Below, in pieces: positions 36,581 through 48,661 of a DNA stretch of 64,000 nt (positions within the stretch are counted from its first letter, which is position 1; every line of letters begins with the position of its first letter). Source of the DNA: Carnegiea gigantea (lineage: Eukaryota; Streptophyta; Magnoliopsida; Caryophyllales; Cactaceae); assembly GCA_029747015.1 (NCBI GenBank), contig JAKOGI010000008.1:1028501-1092500 (forward strand). The letters are read 5' to 3'. The notes below the pieces were generated by a model. The model was given only the letters and a program-made list of their open reading frames with translations, made no database searches and had not been told where the DNA came from. The position numbers and the translations under genes are program-made.

Positions 36581-37826
36581 AGAGCATGATCAAGTCCAAT
36601 GACCCCCCCCTCCTAACAGAGTGAAGTTGTGCCCATTCATGCATCAGTTTAATTAGTCGGGTAAATCTTGTGCCTAGGGGGGGGGGGGGTAGCAATCCTG
36701 TGGACAAAGCATATAAATTATTAGGTAAACCCAACTTTACAGCCACCCTGTAAAAAACTCATTTCCCCCCAAATCCTCTATCTCTGCTAGCAATGACCCG
36801 GGACTATAGTCTTGGCAAGGGTAAGGTATCACAATAATTATCACATCCTGTTTTATTTCAGCTGCAAACAGATAAAATTTTGTTAAATTACTGACTCTCT
36901 GCATTGACTAGTAATTGCGAATTGGTTTTTTAGGAAAAGGCAAATAATTATATTAATTTCCCAAAACGGAGTACAGGAGCAAGTTGACGAATACACCAAT
37001 AAGCTCGATAACAACGTGGTCTCTACCATGTCTAAATTCAGTAGAGTATATTACATCTCGTTCGTCCCTAGCTATTTTTTTTTTTAATATTGGGCTATTA
37101 GATGATACCATGTATCATGTAAAAGAACAAATAAATACATAAATTGTTGGAGATAAGGAAAAAGATACTTAAATCATAAAAAAAGGTTCCAAAAGAATGA
37201 GGTTGGCATCTCAGTAAGATGGTCTTTGTCCTGCAAAAAGGAGGAAAGAAAACACTATTTAAGAACGTCAATTGGATCAATTGGTGATTACCACTGAATT
37301 ATGCAAGATATTCACAAGGCAATTCATAAGTATTCAGTAGTCTATAGATTAGAATATAGCAACAATGCACAATATGATGGGTTATCCGGGTTATGAATTT
37401 CCTTCTTGTAAATCATGTTAGTTGAATTTGGGTGTATAACAGAAAGGCCTCTTAAGGCCGTGCCATACATGGATTTACGTTCTTCGGCCCCCCGAGAAGA
37501 AAATGTCAATGCGTTGTCCGAAAAGGTGAAATTTTTACTTGGCAGAAAGTGTACTGAACTAATGACTGTCTGCAACTCCATATTGACAATTGGCCATCAA
37601 ATTACAGATATTCGCAGTTTCTCTACTGCCAAATAAAATTGATTATGGAAACAGCAAATTAGAGGCAAGCAACTATCTAGCAGAAGGAGCCCCCACAAAA
37701 TAAAAACTTCTCTAGGAAATTCACTATTTGCAGTTTCAGAACAGAGCGTCCTGAACACAGAGTCCAACATCTTCAGATTGCTTGCAGATAATGATGACAG
37801 CGACGATAATGATACATGCTCAGAAA
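36581..37826. other. Segment duplicated at 54.1-55.1 kb
   Basis: Aligns by eye with 54100-55115: CATTCATGCATCAGTTTAATTAG, then GATTACCACTGAATTATGCAAG, and CAGAACAGAGCGTCCTGAA. It is the B-type upstream segment that precedes the intact RLP gene. A 13-nt G run lies at 36677-36689. The short frames here are not recognisable genes, though the conserved block 37640-37820 has a reverse frame (NLKMLDSVFRTL) that may be a decayed gene end. Confidence 0.5.
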
Positions 37827-38476
37827 TAGGAGTGCTCATTATTTGGTCTCAAACCGGAACGAATCGAAGATTGGTGAAAACCGGATCGGATTGGTCCGGA
37901 CCGAGTCAATTCGGTTCAGTCCATGGTCCATGAATTTTTCTTATTCGTTCTTCGGTCCGGTCCGGTCCACCGGTCAATCGATCCGGACGGAGGATCGAGC
38001 AAATAAAATTATGGAGTATCAAGTTGGTCATCAAAGTGACCCGTATATACTTAAAATTGGAACTTTCGGTTTGATTTCTATTAGCTATCGCAACCTCCCA
38101 ACCCGCTTATTGCTCTTTCACCTCATTCTTTCTCTCTCTCTCTCTCTTTCTAATCTCTCGCGATTTTGTTGGCCCGTGTATAATTAAAAGTTCTAATTTT
38201 TTAAATAAAGTTTTAATCTCAAATAAACTTTTAATTTTTGAATACAACTAAAAATGAACCCAAAATCCTATTTCTAGATATTCTGTTTTAGTTTAAGTTG
38301 CTTAATCCATAAAAGTTGAAAACTTGAAATCCCTAATCAATTTGATTTGTTCGGTCCGGTCCGATCCCGATCTGTTCTAAGTTGTATTCGGTCCGGTCCA
38401 CGGTCCATGTTCCTCTTCTTATTCAGTCCTCGGTCCAGTCCTATCCGATCCGGGTTTAGACCGATGAACACCTCTA
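37827..38476. mobile_element. hAT-like MITE, 650 bp
   Basis: Starts TAGGAGTGCTCAT...GGTCTCAAACC and ends with the inverted form GGTTTAGACC...GAACACCTCTA. It contains repeated GGTCCGGTCC words and a CT microsatellite (about 38130). The duplicated segment at 55.1 kb lacks it: GATACATGC runs there directly into sequence equivalent to 38485 onwards. Flanking octamers CTCAGAAA and CCCATAAT agree only at 5 of 8 places, so the target duplication is decayed. Confidence 0.6.
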
Positions 38477-38519
38477 CCCATAATTATCAAGTTCGCGGCA
38501 AAAGCCATATTTGCATCAT

Positions 38520-40425
38520 ATATCTGATGTGGATTTTATGTTCAATTTAAAAAAACCTATTTTATTTGCAAGTGTATAAGATCAATTGTAGACTAGCGAG
38601 TACAAGGTGTTGATCTCACAAGGAATAATCCTGATTTTGAATTTAACTTTTCCTCAATTAATTAAAAGAATGATTTTAGATTGGAAAGTTTATCAATTAA
38701 AATTAAAATAGAGAAACTAAAAAAAAAAGTAAACAAACAGAGATCAAATTAGAGAGATTTAGGACTTGGACTTCATCATTAATTTAAAAATTGCTTTGCT
38801 AAATCCGATTTGGGGTTTAACTAGTCTCTTATTCAACTTAGCTACAAACGTTAGGCCAATAGTTTAAGAGATGAATTATAATTATCATTTTGACATAAGC
38901 TATCTAGCGATTAGCATGAATTATTCATGTCAATATAACCCATCTATTTTCTAGCATAGGCTATTCAATTAATAATTACAATTTTAAGCACAATTGCATA
39001 ATTCTTACATTAGCCTACAAGGTCTAACATAGAAATAAGATAGCAAATTAATCCACTGAAAAACGTGTGTAAACAATGAAATTAGTTCACATAAATAAAT
39101 TAGAATCAAATATAAACTCAAATTATGCAATATAAGAGATGGAAATTGACCCCAAAAGAATATAGCAAAATCAAATATTATTAGTCAAGGATCCATCGTA
39201 GTCCTAAATTAACGGCTTACCCGATTATAGAAAGAGAAAATGCCACCGAAATTAGACGAGTCATAATATCGGATTAATAATATATTTCGCTCGCTATAAT
39301 CAAACTTTGATGTTTGGTTGCAAAATTATAAAATTCCGAAACTAAACTCTCTAACTGGACTCACAAATGAGGTGAGAAGAAAAGAGAAAAATAGGTTGGC
39401 AAAGTTATTTTCTTCTTAACCTCTCAACTCAAATATTTTTTCTTACAAAAGGCTGTATTTTATTACATAAAAGAAAAAGTGGTAGAAGAGCTGGTGAATG
39501 GACGGAAAGGTGGATGAGTGAATGAATGAATGGATGGATGATTTTTGCTACAACCCATGACCCCTTTTTATAATAGAAATTCAACCCTTTTTGTGCCCAA
39601 AATTAGTAAATATTAATTTAAATTAATTTAGAGGTGTTATGTTGTATGAGAAAAGGCTAGTCTTAAACACAAAACTAATCTTGATTAACTATGGTTGACT
39701 AGGTCTTGCTCGCAAGAAAGAAAATTAGGCTGCAGGGGCCTTCGGTGGAGGCGTGGCTGAGCAGGCCCAGACTGAGGAAGAAAAATAGACAAGAAAAAGG
39801 GATGCTGGGTCGGGCGCCTCTGGGCCTCGATGCTCAGCCCACACGGCTACTAAAGGGAGAGAAGGAAGAGAGAGCTTGGAGCAGAGGTGAAGGTTGGGCC
39901 GCGAAGCACAAGGACAGGCCCATACGGGGCTGTGAGGGAGTGAGGGAAGAGGGGGTGTGCTGGGCCGAAGCATCTTGGAGGCGTCTTGGACTACGGCCCT
40001 CGCAGGCTCTCAGTGAGAACAAGGGGGAAAGAAGAGGCAAGCGGACCTCAGTTTGGGGCTGCTGCAAAGCGAGACGAGCCAGGCCCAGGCTACGGCTGCT
40101 ACTAAGGCTGCATTTGGGCCGGCTGGAAGGCCATACGCTGGGCTGGTACTGGGCTTGCTAGACAACTGACAACAAGCCCCCTGGTTTTTTTCTTTTGGGT
40201 CGAATGGCAAAGCGGACTCGGCTTTGCTGATCATTGCACATGAGGGAGCTTGGCCAAATCCGAGTCGAATTAATCAATTACGTGCCTAAATTTATTTATT
40301 TTATTTTTACCTGAAAATCACATAAAATATACATTACTTACTCATAAAAGTATAATTCAAAAACTTAAAATTCAGTAATAAAGAGGATAAAATTACACAT
40401 AAAATATAACTTATCAATATCATTA
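38520..40425. mobile_element. 1.9-kb insertion of unknown class with GC-rich core
   Basis: Absent from the paralogous segment near 55165, where GCATCATCTATTAATTAC joins directly to ATGACTTATGATAG. Begins near TTTGCAAGTGTATAAGATC and ends near CATAAAATATAACTTATCA. Most is AT-rich, but 39720-40180 is strikingly GC-rich and gives long frames on both strands with Arg/Leu-rich composition. No transposase or RT motif is seen, so I leave the class open. Confidence 0.5.
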
Positions 40426-41216
40426 TTATGACGTACGATAGCAATCCCCCAGGACCCCCACCTCCCTTGAAATACATATTAAATACTACATCAAGATAAG
40501 TTTAGGGGAAAAAAAAAAAAAAAAGAACTGGGGTTACATGAGTGTGAATGAATAGGTGGCTACCCCCAAAAGAAAACGTCTACCAGTAGTGTCCAGTTAA
40601 ATAGGAACAGATATGCATCACACTGATAACTCTCCTAGAGTGGTCTTCCATAACGAAGAAACTTGTGAAGCACTCTCTCAAGTTCTACCACTCAAAAGTT
40701 TCCAGGTCCAATGACGTGAAATCCAAGCATTAATTGCTGCCTACGGAGTTGCATCACTTGAGACCCATTCAAATGGTGCACTCGAGATGTCTCGAGTAGT
40801 TTGTTCTAAACAGTTCTGTCAACACCCAAATTTCTTCACATCTTTCAATGATGAAAGAGAACTTGGACAAATTGCATCAAGAACAGTAAATGTGACGTCT
40901 TCTTGGGGCCAAGATATGCCCAAAACTTCAATTTTGTCTAGAAGGCGATGTTTGCGTTATTCCCCATGTTTACGAAAAATTTCTTTATATGTCATGATCT
41001 AGGAAGCCTCCTCCCAGCTCCCCGCCATAAATGCAAGTCTTGGATAATTCAGTTATTTGAAGGAACATAACGTACTACGTTCATCATCGGTCTTAATGTC
41101 TTGTCCTTTGTTTTCCGCTTCCCAAAATTAACTTAAGGGAACATCCCCCAAAAAAAAAATAAAAAATAAAATCCCACACAGACACACAACACAGCATAGA
41201 GCTCTGTACTATATAG
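40426..41216. other. B-type RLP upstream segment
   Basis: Matches 55165-55985 upstream of the intact RLP gene: GGTGCACTCGAGA/GGTGCACTCAAGA, GATAATTCAGTTATTTGAA, and the stretch ending AGAGCTCTGTACT. No gene here. Confidence 0.55.
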
Positions 41217-41227
41217 GGTGGGAACAA

Positions 41228-41375
41228 ATGAGAATCCCGATTACCTGCAGACAGGGGGCTATCACACTGCTCGGCCGAATTTCTTGTCTTTTTTTTATGC
41301 TTTTCTATCACTGGTTTGCTTAATTGGAAGCATATGCAATAAGCAGAAACAAGACAGGATGAGTTCACCAAGGTG
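41228..41375 (+). pseudogene. RLP 5-prime relic (signal-peptide region only)
   Basis: From ATG at 41228 the DNA aligns with the first 120 bases or so of the intact RLP gene at 56005 (shared TGCTCGGC, TCTATCACTGGTTTGCT, CATATGCAAT, AGCAGAAA). It has small gaps and loses the frame, and similarity stops near GATGAGTT at 41365. The B-type upstream segment lies correctly placed to its left. This is the stub of a second gene of the copy-1 unit. Confidence 0.7.
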
Positions 41376-41833
41376 ATAGTAATCTTGCCTTACAGATCGA
41401 AGTCTATGATAAAAATGTTCAAAAATCTGCTATCAGAGCAGAATGAGCTTTCATTTGGAGGGAAGCCCCATTGATTGATAAAGTCTAAGATAGAAGTCAG
41501 CTAGTGCAGCCAAAGACCTGAGGTAACAACTGTCTAAACACGGCATCTTCCCAGAATTCCCATCTTTCAACAAGTCGTAGGACGCCCCTCCACCCAACCA
41601 ACATTAACAATGTACGGAAATTTCAAGTCATGAACTGTACAATCACCTTGCAGAATTTTCTGCTATCCAATTGAAGTAGACGTGTCAATTGATGATCAAC
41701 AAATCCAACCATGCTAAAAATCTGTAAGTAACCAGAACATAGCTGCGTACTCCATCCCCGCGCTTCTTCTTCATTTTCCACTTCTCAAAAGGTTTCGGCA
41801 AAAATTTGCACAATACAGCATCAAGCTCTGTAA
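41376..41833 (+). promoter_or_regulatory. A-type upstream module of RLP copy 2
   Basis: Shares GAGCTTTCATTTGGA, CAGCTAGTGCAGCCAAAGACCTG, AATTTTCTGC and ACGTGTC with the modules before copies 1 and 3. The conserved anchor lies 290-330 bp before each ATG, so it probably holds the promoter. No defined transcription-factor site claimed. Confidence 0.45.
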
Positions 41834-44800
41834 ATGGGGTGGGAGCCTAAGGGAAACTTGATAACTCACAGACCTGGTTATCAACACTGCAGGGCTTTGT
41901 TCCTTGTGTTTTCTATAGCTTGCCTAATACCACTGGTTTATCCAGCAGCAAATGCAATTAGCGGAAATGAGACGGATCAGTTGGCATTGCTTGAATTCAA
42001 AGCTAAAATCACAGCAGACCCCCTGGGGAGTTTGAGCTCATGGAATGATTCGAACCACTTGTGCAACTGGTTTGGTGTTACTTGCAGCAAGCACCGCCCA
42101 CGAGTCACAGAATTGAACCTCACTTCCTTGCAACTAGGAGGTTCCATATCACCCCATATCGGAAATCTAAGCTTCTTGAGGGTTCTTGACCTAGGCAACA
42201 ACAGACTTGTCAATCAAATACCCCCAGAAGTAAGCTATTTGCGGAGGCTAGAGGGATTGTATCTGGACGACAACTTACTAACTGGTGAAATTCCATCAAA
42301 TTTATCCAGGTGCACTCAACTTCTTTATTTGTTCCTTTCAATTAATGCACTAGTGGGAGAAATCCCTAAGGAGCTGAACTCCCTGTCTGAGCTCCGTGAA
42401 CTTTCAGTATCTTATAATTATCTAACAGGAGAGATACCTCCTTCTCTTGGAAACCTGTCTTCACTTCAGGCACTCTCCGCATCAACAAACAATTTTGTTG
42501 GGACTATCCCTGATGCTCTTGGCCGACTAAAGCAACTTGCTTATCTGGGACTCGATGTAAACCAGTTGTCCGGCACTGTCCCTCACTCAATTTTCAATCT
42601 CTCGTCTATTACACAATTGCTTATAGGTGGTAACCATCTCCAAGGATATCTTCCTCTAACTTGTTCATCACTCAGCCAAATCTACAAGGCCTTTTTGTTA
42701 ACACGAACCAGTTTACGGGATTCATTCCTACTTCACTATCTAATGCTTCAAATTTAGAATCTCTTGATTTGAGTAGTAATTTATTTAAAGGGAAAGTGCC
42801 ATCCCTCCAGAAATTGAAGGCACTTAAGGATCTCTATATAGTCAACAACTCTCTTGGAACGAGAGGACCTGATGATTTGAACTTTCTTTGCTCATTGACC
42901 AACGCCGCGGATTTGCAAAACCTAGACATTGGCATCAATGAATTTGGGGGTTCACTACCTGAATGCATCGGCAATTTGTCATCTAAACTCACAATTTTCC
43001 GGTTTCAAGGGAGCAACATATCTGGCAGCATTCCACCTGGTATTGCTAATCTTGTCAGCTTGACAGTTCTCACGGGAGGCTACAACAAATTATCAGGTAA
43101 AAATTCCTCGTAATATAGGGAATCTACAAAACAAAATGAAAACAACTCTCTAAGACGATGAATCTCTAGGTAGTTGGAAGCTTAATATTAAGGGGGGGGG
43201 GGGGGAACTTAAACCATTACTTGATATGTCAAACAACAGTCTTACAGTAATACTCCCCAAAGGTCTTAGCAAATTGGAAAATAGAGTTTTTTTATCTTTT
43301 GCTGGACGATCTGAGTGGCTGCTTCCCCGTCCCCCCTTCTCGCTTCCCCCCCCCCCACCCCCCCCAAAAAAAAAAAATAATAATTATGCATGTCCTTTAT
43401 AAAGCTACTTTACAGCTTCCATTCTTATTTTGCTACTCCCTCTGACAAGTTTAGTGAAAATAGTGACAGGTAATCTGGGACCAAAAAAGAACTATACTAA
43501 TTTAGGAAGGAAAAAAGGAAAAGAGGCAGTACCTAATACTTCAAATTTATCATCTCTCCCCTAATCAATCAAACTTTTTACAGGGAAAGTGCCTCCTCTC
43601 CAGAAGTTAAATGCAATTCAAGTGCTCACCATAAATGACAACTCTCTTGGAAAAAGAGGATCTGGCGATATGGACTTTCTCTGCTCATTGACCAACGCCA
43701 CTAATTTGGGAGTACTGGACATAAGTTACAATAATCTCGAGGGTTCGTTACCTGAATGTGCCAGCAACTTGTTATCCAAACTCTCAGTAATTTGGTTTGA
43801 AGGCAATTACATATCTGGCAGCATTCCAGCCAATATTCCTAATTTTGTTTCTTATTTATCTCTGGGGCATAATAACATATCGGGAAGAATTCCTCTATCG
43901 TTATGCAATGCCACAAAGCTTGACATTCTTCACTTGGGGGATAACCATTTAGAAGGGAATATTCCTGATTGTCTAATTGCATTGTCTCGAACTCTTATTG
44001 CGCTCAACTTAAGGGGGAACAATCTAGTTGGTACTATCCCCAATAAATTTGCGAAATATTGCAGATTAGAAAGTCTATACTTGAACGAGAATTTTCTGCA
44101 GGGACAGATCCCAACGTCTCTTGCTAATTGCAAACTGCTGAAACTCTTAGATCTTGGGAATAACCAATTAAGTGGCACTCTTCCTTGTCGGCTGAAGACT
44201 TTGACTCAGTTGCAAGTTCTCATTCTAAGATCCAATAGATTTAGTGGAAGTATTGCCTGTCTAGAATCAATTTGGCCATTGCTTCAAATATTGGATCTGG
44301 CTTCCAATCAGTTCGGTGGTGAGATCAAAGCACAATTTATAACAAAGTGGAAGTTGATGATGACGGGAACGAAGGAACTGCAGACAAAACCAGACTTTTT
44401 GGAATATTATTTAGCGTTTCCAGGTGGGTCCGCACATTACAAAGAAGAAGTATCGGTCACCTTCAAAAACAACAACTACCAACTGCTAAGAGTTCTTAAA
44501 ATCTTCACCAGCATAGACTTGTCAGACAATGCTTTTCATGGGAAGATACCAAGAGCGTTGGGGAACCTGAATGCTCTTATAGTTCTCAACCTTTCTCATA
44601 ACTCTCTGTCAGGCAATATTCTATCATCATTTGGCAATCTGAGGCAGCTTGAATCACTAGACCTCTCATGTAATGCCATAAGTGGGAGTATGCCTCGAAA
44701 GCTTGCAAATTTGAATTTCCTCGGATACTTGAACCTCTCTTTCAACAAGTTGGCAGGACTGATCCCAACAAGCACACAGCTTCAGTCATTCACTGCATCT

Positions 44801-45064
44801 TCATACTAAGGCAACCTAGGACTTTACGGTCCACCATTGGAACCTAGAAATGTTCCAGGACCACACGTCCCACCAGCACCTCCAGATGAATTGCAATGGA
44901 GTTCCAAGAAAGAAGTGGAGTGGATGCTGAGGGGTGCTGAAGTGGGGTTTCCTGTTGGCCTGACCATCTTCGTTGGGCCTCTGCTTTACATCAAGAGATG
45001 GAGGCGGTGGTACTGCAGGCATCTCGGCAGACTTGCCACGAAAGTCATGGGCTGGGAAGACTAG
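41834..45064 (+). pseudogene. RLP copy 2, full length but mutated
   Basis: Signal peptide, TDQLALLEFKAKITADPLG N-cap, and LRRs of the receptor-kinase-XII type. Lesions relative to copies 3 and 4: (1) loss of one C near 42654 shifts the frame within HLQGYLPSDL and the protein continues in the frame of 42661-43113; (2) 43097-43583 is degenerate, with a 14-nt G run, although a donor TCAG|GTAAAA and an acceptor TTTTTACAG would join LSG to KVPPLQK in frame; (3) CAA to TAA at 44807-44809. Downstream of that stop the frame goes on through WMLRGAEVGFPVG, TM and RWRRWYCRHLGRL to a stop at 45062-45064. The repeat block GKVP-LQKL...FLCSLTNA...PEC occurs twice (42790 and 43583). Most likely a pseudogene. 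Confidence 0.82.
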
Positions 45065-46939
45065 TCAAGGGGAAGAAGACAGAGGAGGGGGGCCAGGCAA
45101 CTACAGCAGCAGAGACAATGAGCCTAAATCAGTGATCAACTACTACTCAAGCCCAGAGAGATGGTAAGAATGATTTTCTATTTCCAAAGTTTTAAAGTAA
45201 CTTGATGATTTGCTTCGCATTTTCATGCTTAAAGTGCAGAGAATTATATGCATATGTATAAGTTCAGAGTTTACAATCTCATGATCAATGTTCACTTGAT
45301 CTTTCACCTATAATTTCAGAGTTTACAGATCCAATATTTTGCTGTTGATGCAGTTGAATATTTTGACACATAAAATCTCACTTTCATCAGCATGCAAGTT
45401 TAATTAATTAAATAAACAGTTTAGGAACAAGTTGAATTAAGGTTAATGAATCATTGGATTGAACGGATGATTATAAGCAAACAGTTCAGTATTGTTGCTT
45501 ATTATTGAAGTTGAAATATTGCCATTTCAAGCATGACGTCCCTAGGGTACCCTATATTCTCTTGCATCCATGTTGGCAAGGAACCTTGAAGAGGCTAATT
45601 ACTTTCCGTTTTATGGCGTTTGTGTATGTGTGGGTGCGCGTGCGTGTTTCCCTTTTTCTTGTTTCCAAAGAGCTCTTTGGTGTTAGTACGATGGTTATGT
45701 ATGAAAGTCTGAATTAATTATTTGCAATTTTGAACCAGTTCATCGCAACAGTGACATGGATGTGAGAAATCCCGACTCAGGATGTGTGTATGTATCTGTG
45801 TTTTCTTACTTTTTAACTTAAAATGTGCGGAAGTAAGTGCTTCAAATTTCTATGGCTATTGATCAAAGCTAAAATAGCAAACATTTGACTATCAAGGCAA
45901 TATAGAATAGGAAGAGAAGCTTAACTAACTTACAAAAACTGACCAGAATCAATAAGCCGCAGTCTCATCTCCATCAGCATCGAAAATCCATAACAACATC
46001 AGAAGCCGTAATTGCGGCAATGAGGGGGGTAACTGCCTAACTGGTCGCCGACGAGGGAGAGAAGCAATTTAAGGCACCGAACTACGGCGCGGGAGACAGC
46101 GGGGAAGGGGAGCGCAAAGTCGTACTGGAGAGGGGCGGAGGAATTTAGGGTTTTGGCGGTGGTTATGGTGGCGGAGGAGGAAGCAAATGGCCTTTTTTTT
46201 TGGGGGGGGGGGGGGGGGGGGCGGTTGGCCGGTAGGATTTGGGGATAGAAGGAACGAGGGGAGACAGAGAGTACTTACCGCTCTGTATAGCCGTGCCATT
46301 TCCCGCGTACGATCTATACTGTCAAGTGTCAATAATGCCAAATTTAATTGATTTTTTTCCTTTCCTTTTTGCTTGGATTATGTTTTTTTTTTTTAAATAT
46401 GCTTTTCATTCATTTTCGTTATATATTGATTTTTTAAAATATGTGTACAGGGTTTGGATTTTGGAATTTCACAATTTAAAATTTTATTATTTGTACTGTA
46501 TGAAGGAATATAAGACTTTGTATATGTATACGAACGTCAATTAATCATTTAGAAGTTCATAATGCAGTCATCATATCAATAAAAATTAGTAGTGAGCAGT
46601 AAATTTGAAACCTTAACGCTTAACTAAAAAAAATCAATAGTGGCTTATTTTAATATTTATTATTCATATGTTATTGATGTGTTTGATCAATCCATTATAC
46701 GTACCAACATGCATAATTTTCATGGTAGCTCGATTAGTCAGCTTTCTCGTAACTTAATCATTCTTTTAAGAAATAGATCAATTTTTTTTAGAAGGAAACA
46801 ATTCTATCGTGGCAAATTCATCATCATTCCTCAATACTCTTATGTAGATTCATCAATTTTTTATTTATGTGAGGAGCTAAACTATATCATATTTGTGAAA
46901 ACCAAATTCATCACCACTACCATTCATTATAATCACTAT
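45065..46939. other. 3-prime flank of RLP copy 2
   Basis: 45120-45800 aligns with 52195-52960 after copy 3 (ATGATTTTCTATTTCCA, AAGTTTAATTAATTAA, GTTTCCAAAGAGCTCTT). About 45830-46630 has no counterpart there; it contains a reverse-strand stretch around 46340-46275 (MALLTLDSIDRTREMARLY then GTAAGTACT) followed by leader-like sequence with AAACCCTAAATTCC, possibly a captured first exon of an unknown gene. A 20-nt G run lies at 46202-46221. From 46635 the alignment with copy 3 resumes at 52980. Confidence 0.45.
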
Positions 46940-47383
46940 TAGGGGTGGGCAATTGACCAGGTCGGATTGGGTTACGATCAGCCCGTTTACAAAATAGACC
47001 AGGTCATGACATGGTTGGCCCATTAACCATTTGGACCGGATTTGGCCTTTTGTGTAAACAAACAAGTCGGGTCGCCGACCCACTTTTGGCCTATGGAATA
47101 AACTTGCACAAAAACTGTACATAATAATTATTGTTATGTATAAAGCGTTAGTAATAACCTTAACTAAGTGAAACATGTAAACTAGTGTGTCAATTGAGAT
47201 AAAAAAAAATAATTTGCACTAAATGGGCCGTTAATGGTTTGACCTGGTCCGGCCTATCAATATGCCTTAATGGGCCGGCCTACCATTGGCTCAATCCATA
47301 ATTAATCTGACCCTTTATTGACCATTTTTTAAATGGGCCGATCCATTTGATCCAATGAATACCCGACCCCTTGCCCACTCATA
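46940..47383. mobile_element. hAT-type MITE, 444 bp, with 8-bp target duplication
   Basis: Terminal inverted repeats TAGGGGTGGGCAA and TTGCCCACTCATA, flanked by ATCACTAT at 46932-46939 and 47384-47391. Interior has repeated GACCNGGTC and TGGGCCGG words. No transposase. The paralogous position at about 53310-53322 carries a single ATCATTAT and no insertion, which confirms both ends. Confidence 0.88.
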
Positions 47384-47391
47384 ATCACTAT

Positions 47392-47699
47392 CATATATTC
47401 ACAGGATAATTCACACAAGGAAGCAGGGCACCTAGGAAATGTTTCAGGGCAAAATTAAAAAGGTCATGGTCATTAGTCATAATGTGCATTTTGCAGTGGA
47501 GGGCCGGATGTCATTTTCCTCTGCCCTCTTTTTTTCCCCGTCTCCTATAACGCGACTGTTTCTATGGGTTAAGTGACAAATTGTGATGTCTTGCATGTTG
47601 GGGGAAAATTATTTCAGAAAACAGGGCTATGAGTAAGCAAGACGTCTATGTCTAATAGCTTTTACCCAATTGTCAGGGCAGTGCTTTGCTTTGCTCTGT
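47392..47699. other. Repeated spacer segment
   Basis: Related to 26150-26400 and 53335-53480: GGAAGCAGGGCACC, AATGTTTCAGGGCAAAA and TGCCCTCTTTTTTTCC. No gene seen. Confidence 0.45.
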
Positions 47700-48060
47700 C
47701 TTTTTCTGGTTGATAAATTCCGCAGCTTGCTCATGTTCTTTCACTTTCGGTCAATGAATTCTTCAGCTTTCACTTCAATGTCAATATCGATCACAGCATT
47801 AATGCATCGCTCCTTTGACATCGTCAAGGAGAACATGCTTAAACATTTTGCTAATTGAGTTCCCCAACTTCGACATCAACTTGCTCCAAAGCGTTGTTCT
47901 TAGCATATGTGTGAGGTTGCCATTGCCTGAGTGCGTAGGACCATTGTTTTTCCAGGGATGAGACGTGCTGCAAATGAGTGGAATGGATCTCATTCTCATT
48001 TAGTTTGCTTGCATTTTCACGACTAGGCCTGTGCCATTCATAAATCACAACAAAGGATAC
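47700..48060 (-). pseudogene. DUF761-type relic
   Basis: Reverse strand: a frame through LNENEIHSTHLQHVSSLEK and, in another frame at its end, IDIDIEVKAEEFID, matching in order the LDENKTYFSHILSPLKK and EDIDAKAEQYIRKK parts of the DUF761 gene at 61.4 kb. Frameshifted and without a start. The same relic type occurs at 27.65-27.97 kb, each next to the same repeated spacer segment. A C run (48091-48103) lies just upstream. Confidence 0.5.
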
Positions 48061-48279
48061 GTTAACTAATAAGAGCTGCTGCTGTAGGAACCCCCCCCCC
48101 CCCAAAAAAAAGAAGAAAAACGAACATACTCGATAAACCTGAGTCCCAGAGCAACAAAAAAGAGTTAATCAATCAATTTGGCCGTTGATTAGGCATCATT
48201 TGGGATCATTTGATTGTATTTCAATAATAAGACGTTGATCATTCTTTTTTTCTTAGCAGCAAGAGTTAGGATCTGCTGT

Positions 48280-48661
48280 CAGACCAGAACGAGCTTTCAT
48301 TTGGAAGCCCCATTGACAAAGCCAATACTGTGAAATAATAGCGGCAAGTAGAAGTCAGCTAGTGCAGCCAAAGACCTGGGGAGTCATCTGTCTATGCATA
48401 TACAAGTCAGCTAGTGCAGCCAAAAGACCTGGGGAGTCATCTGTCTCTGCATATCATCTTCCGACAAGTCCAAGGGCAGTCCAACTGAAGCAGACATGTG
48501 CACAAATTATCCACTAAACCAACCATAGTAGTATCCATAAGTAACCAGACCATAGCTGCATACCCCCATCCCTTGTTTCTCCATTATTTTCCACCTCACA
48601 AAAAGTTCCAGAAAAAAATTGCACAATACAGTATTAAGCACTGTACATAGGGTGGGAACAT
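48280..48661 (+). promoter_or_regulatory. A-type upstream module of RLP copy 3, partly duplicated
   Basis: Same module as before copies 1 and 2, but the block GTCAGCTAGTGCAGCCAAA...GGGGAGTCATCTGTCT is present twice in tandem (about 48354-48400 and 48404-48450). Anchor to ATG distance is otherwise conserved. Confidence 0.5.

Noticed and set aside
37597..37839. Reverse-strand gene end (NLKMLDSVFRTLCSE)
   Set aside because: Conserved in the duplicate at 55.0 kb, but that follows from segmental duplication, and no family is recognised.
39706..40161. 151-codon Arg/Leu-rich frame
   Set aside because: GC-rich core of an insertion with equally long frames on the opposite strand, no start context and no recognised domain.
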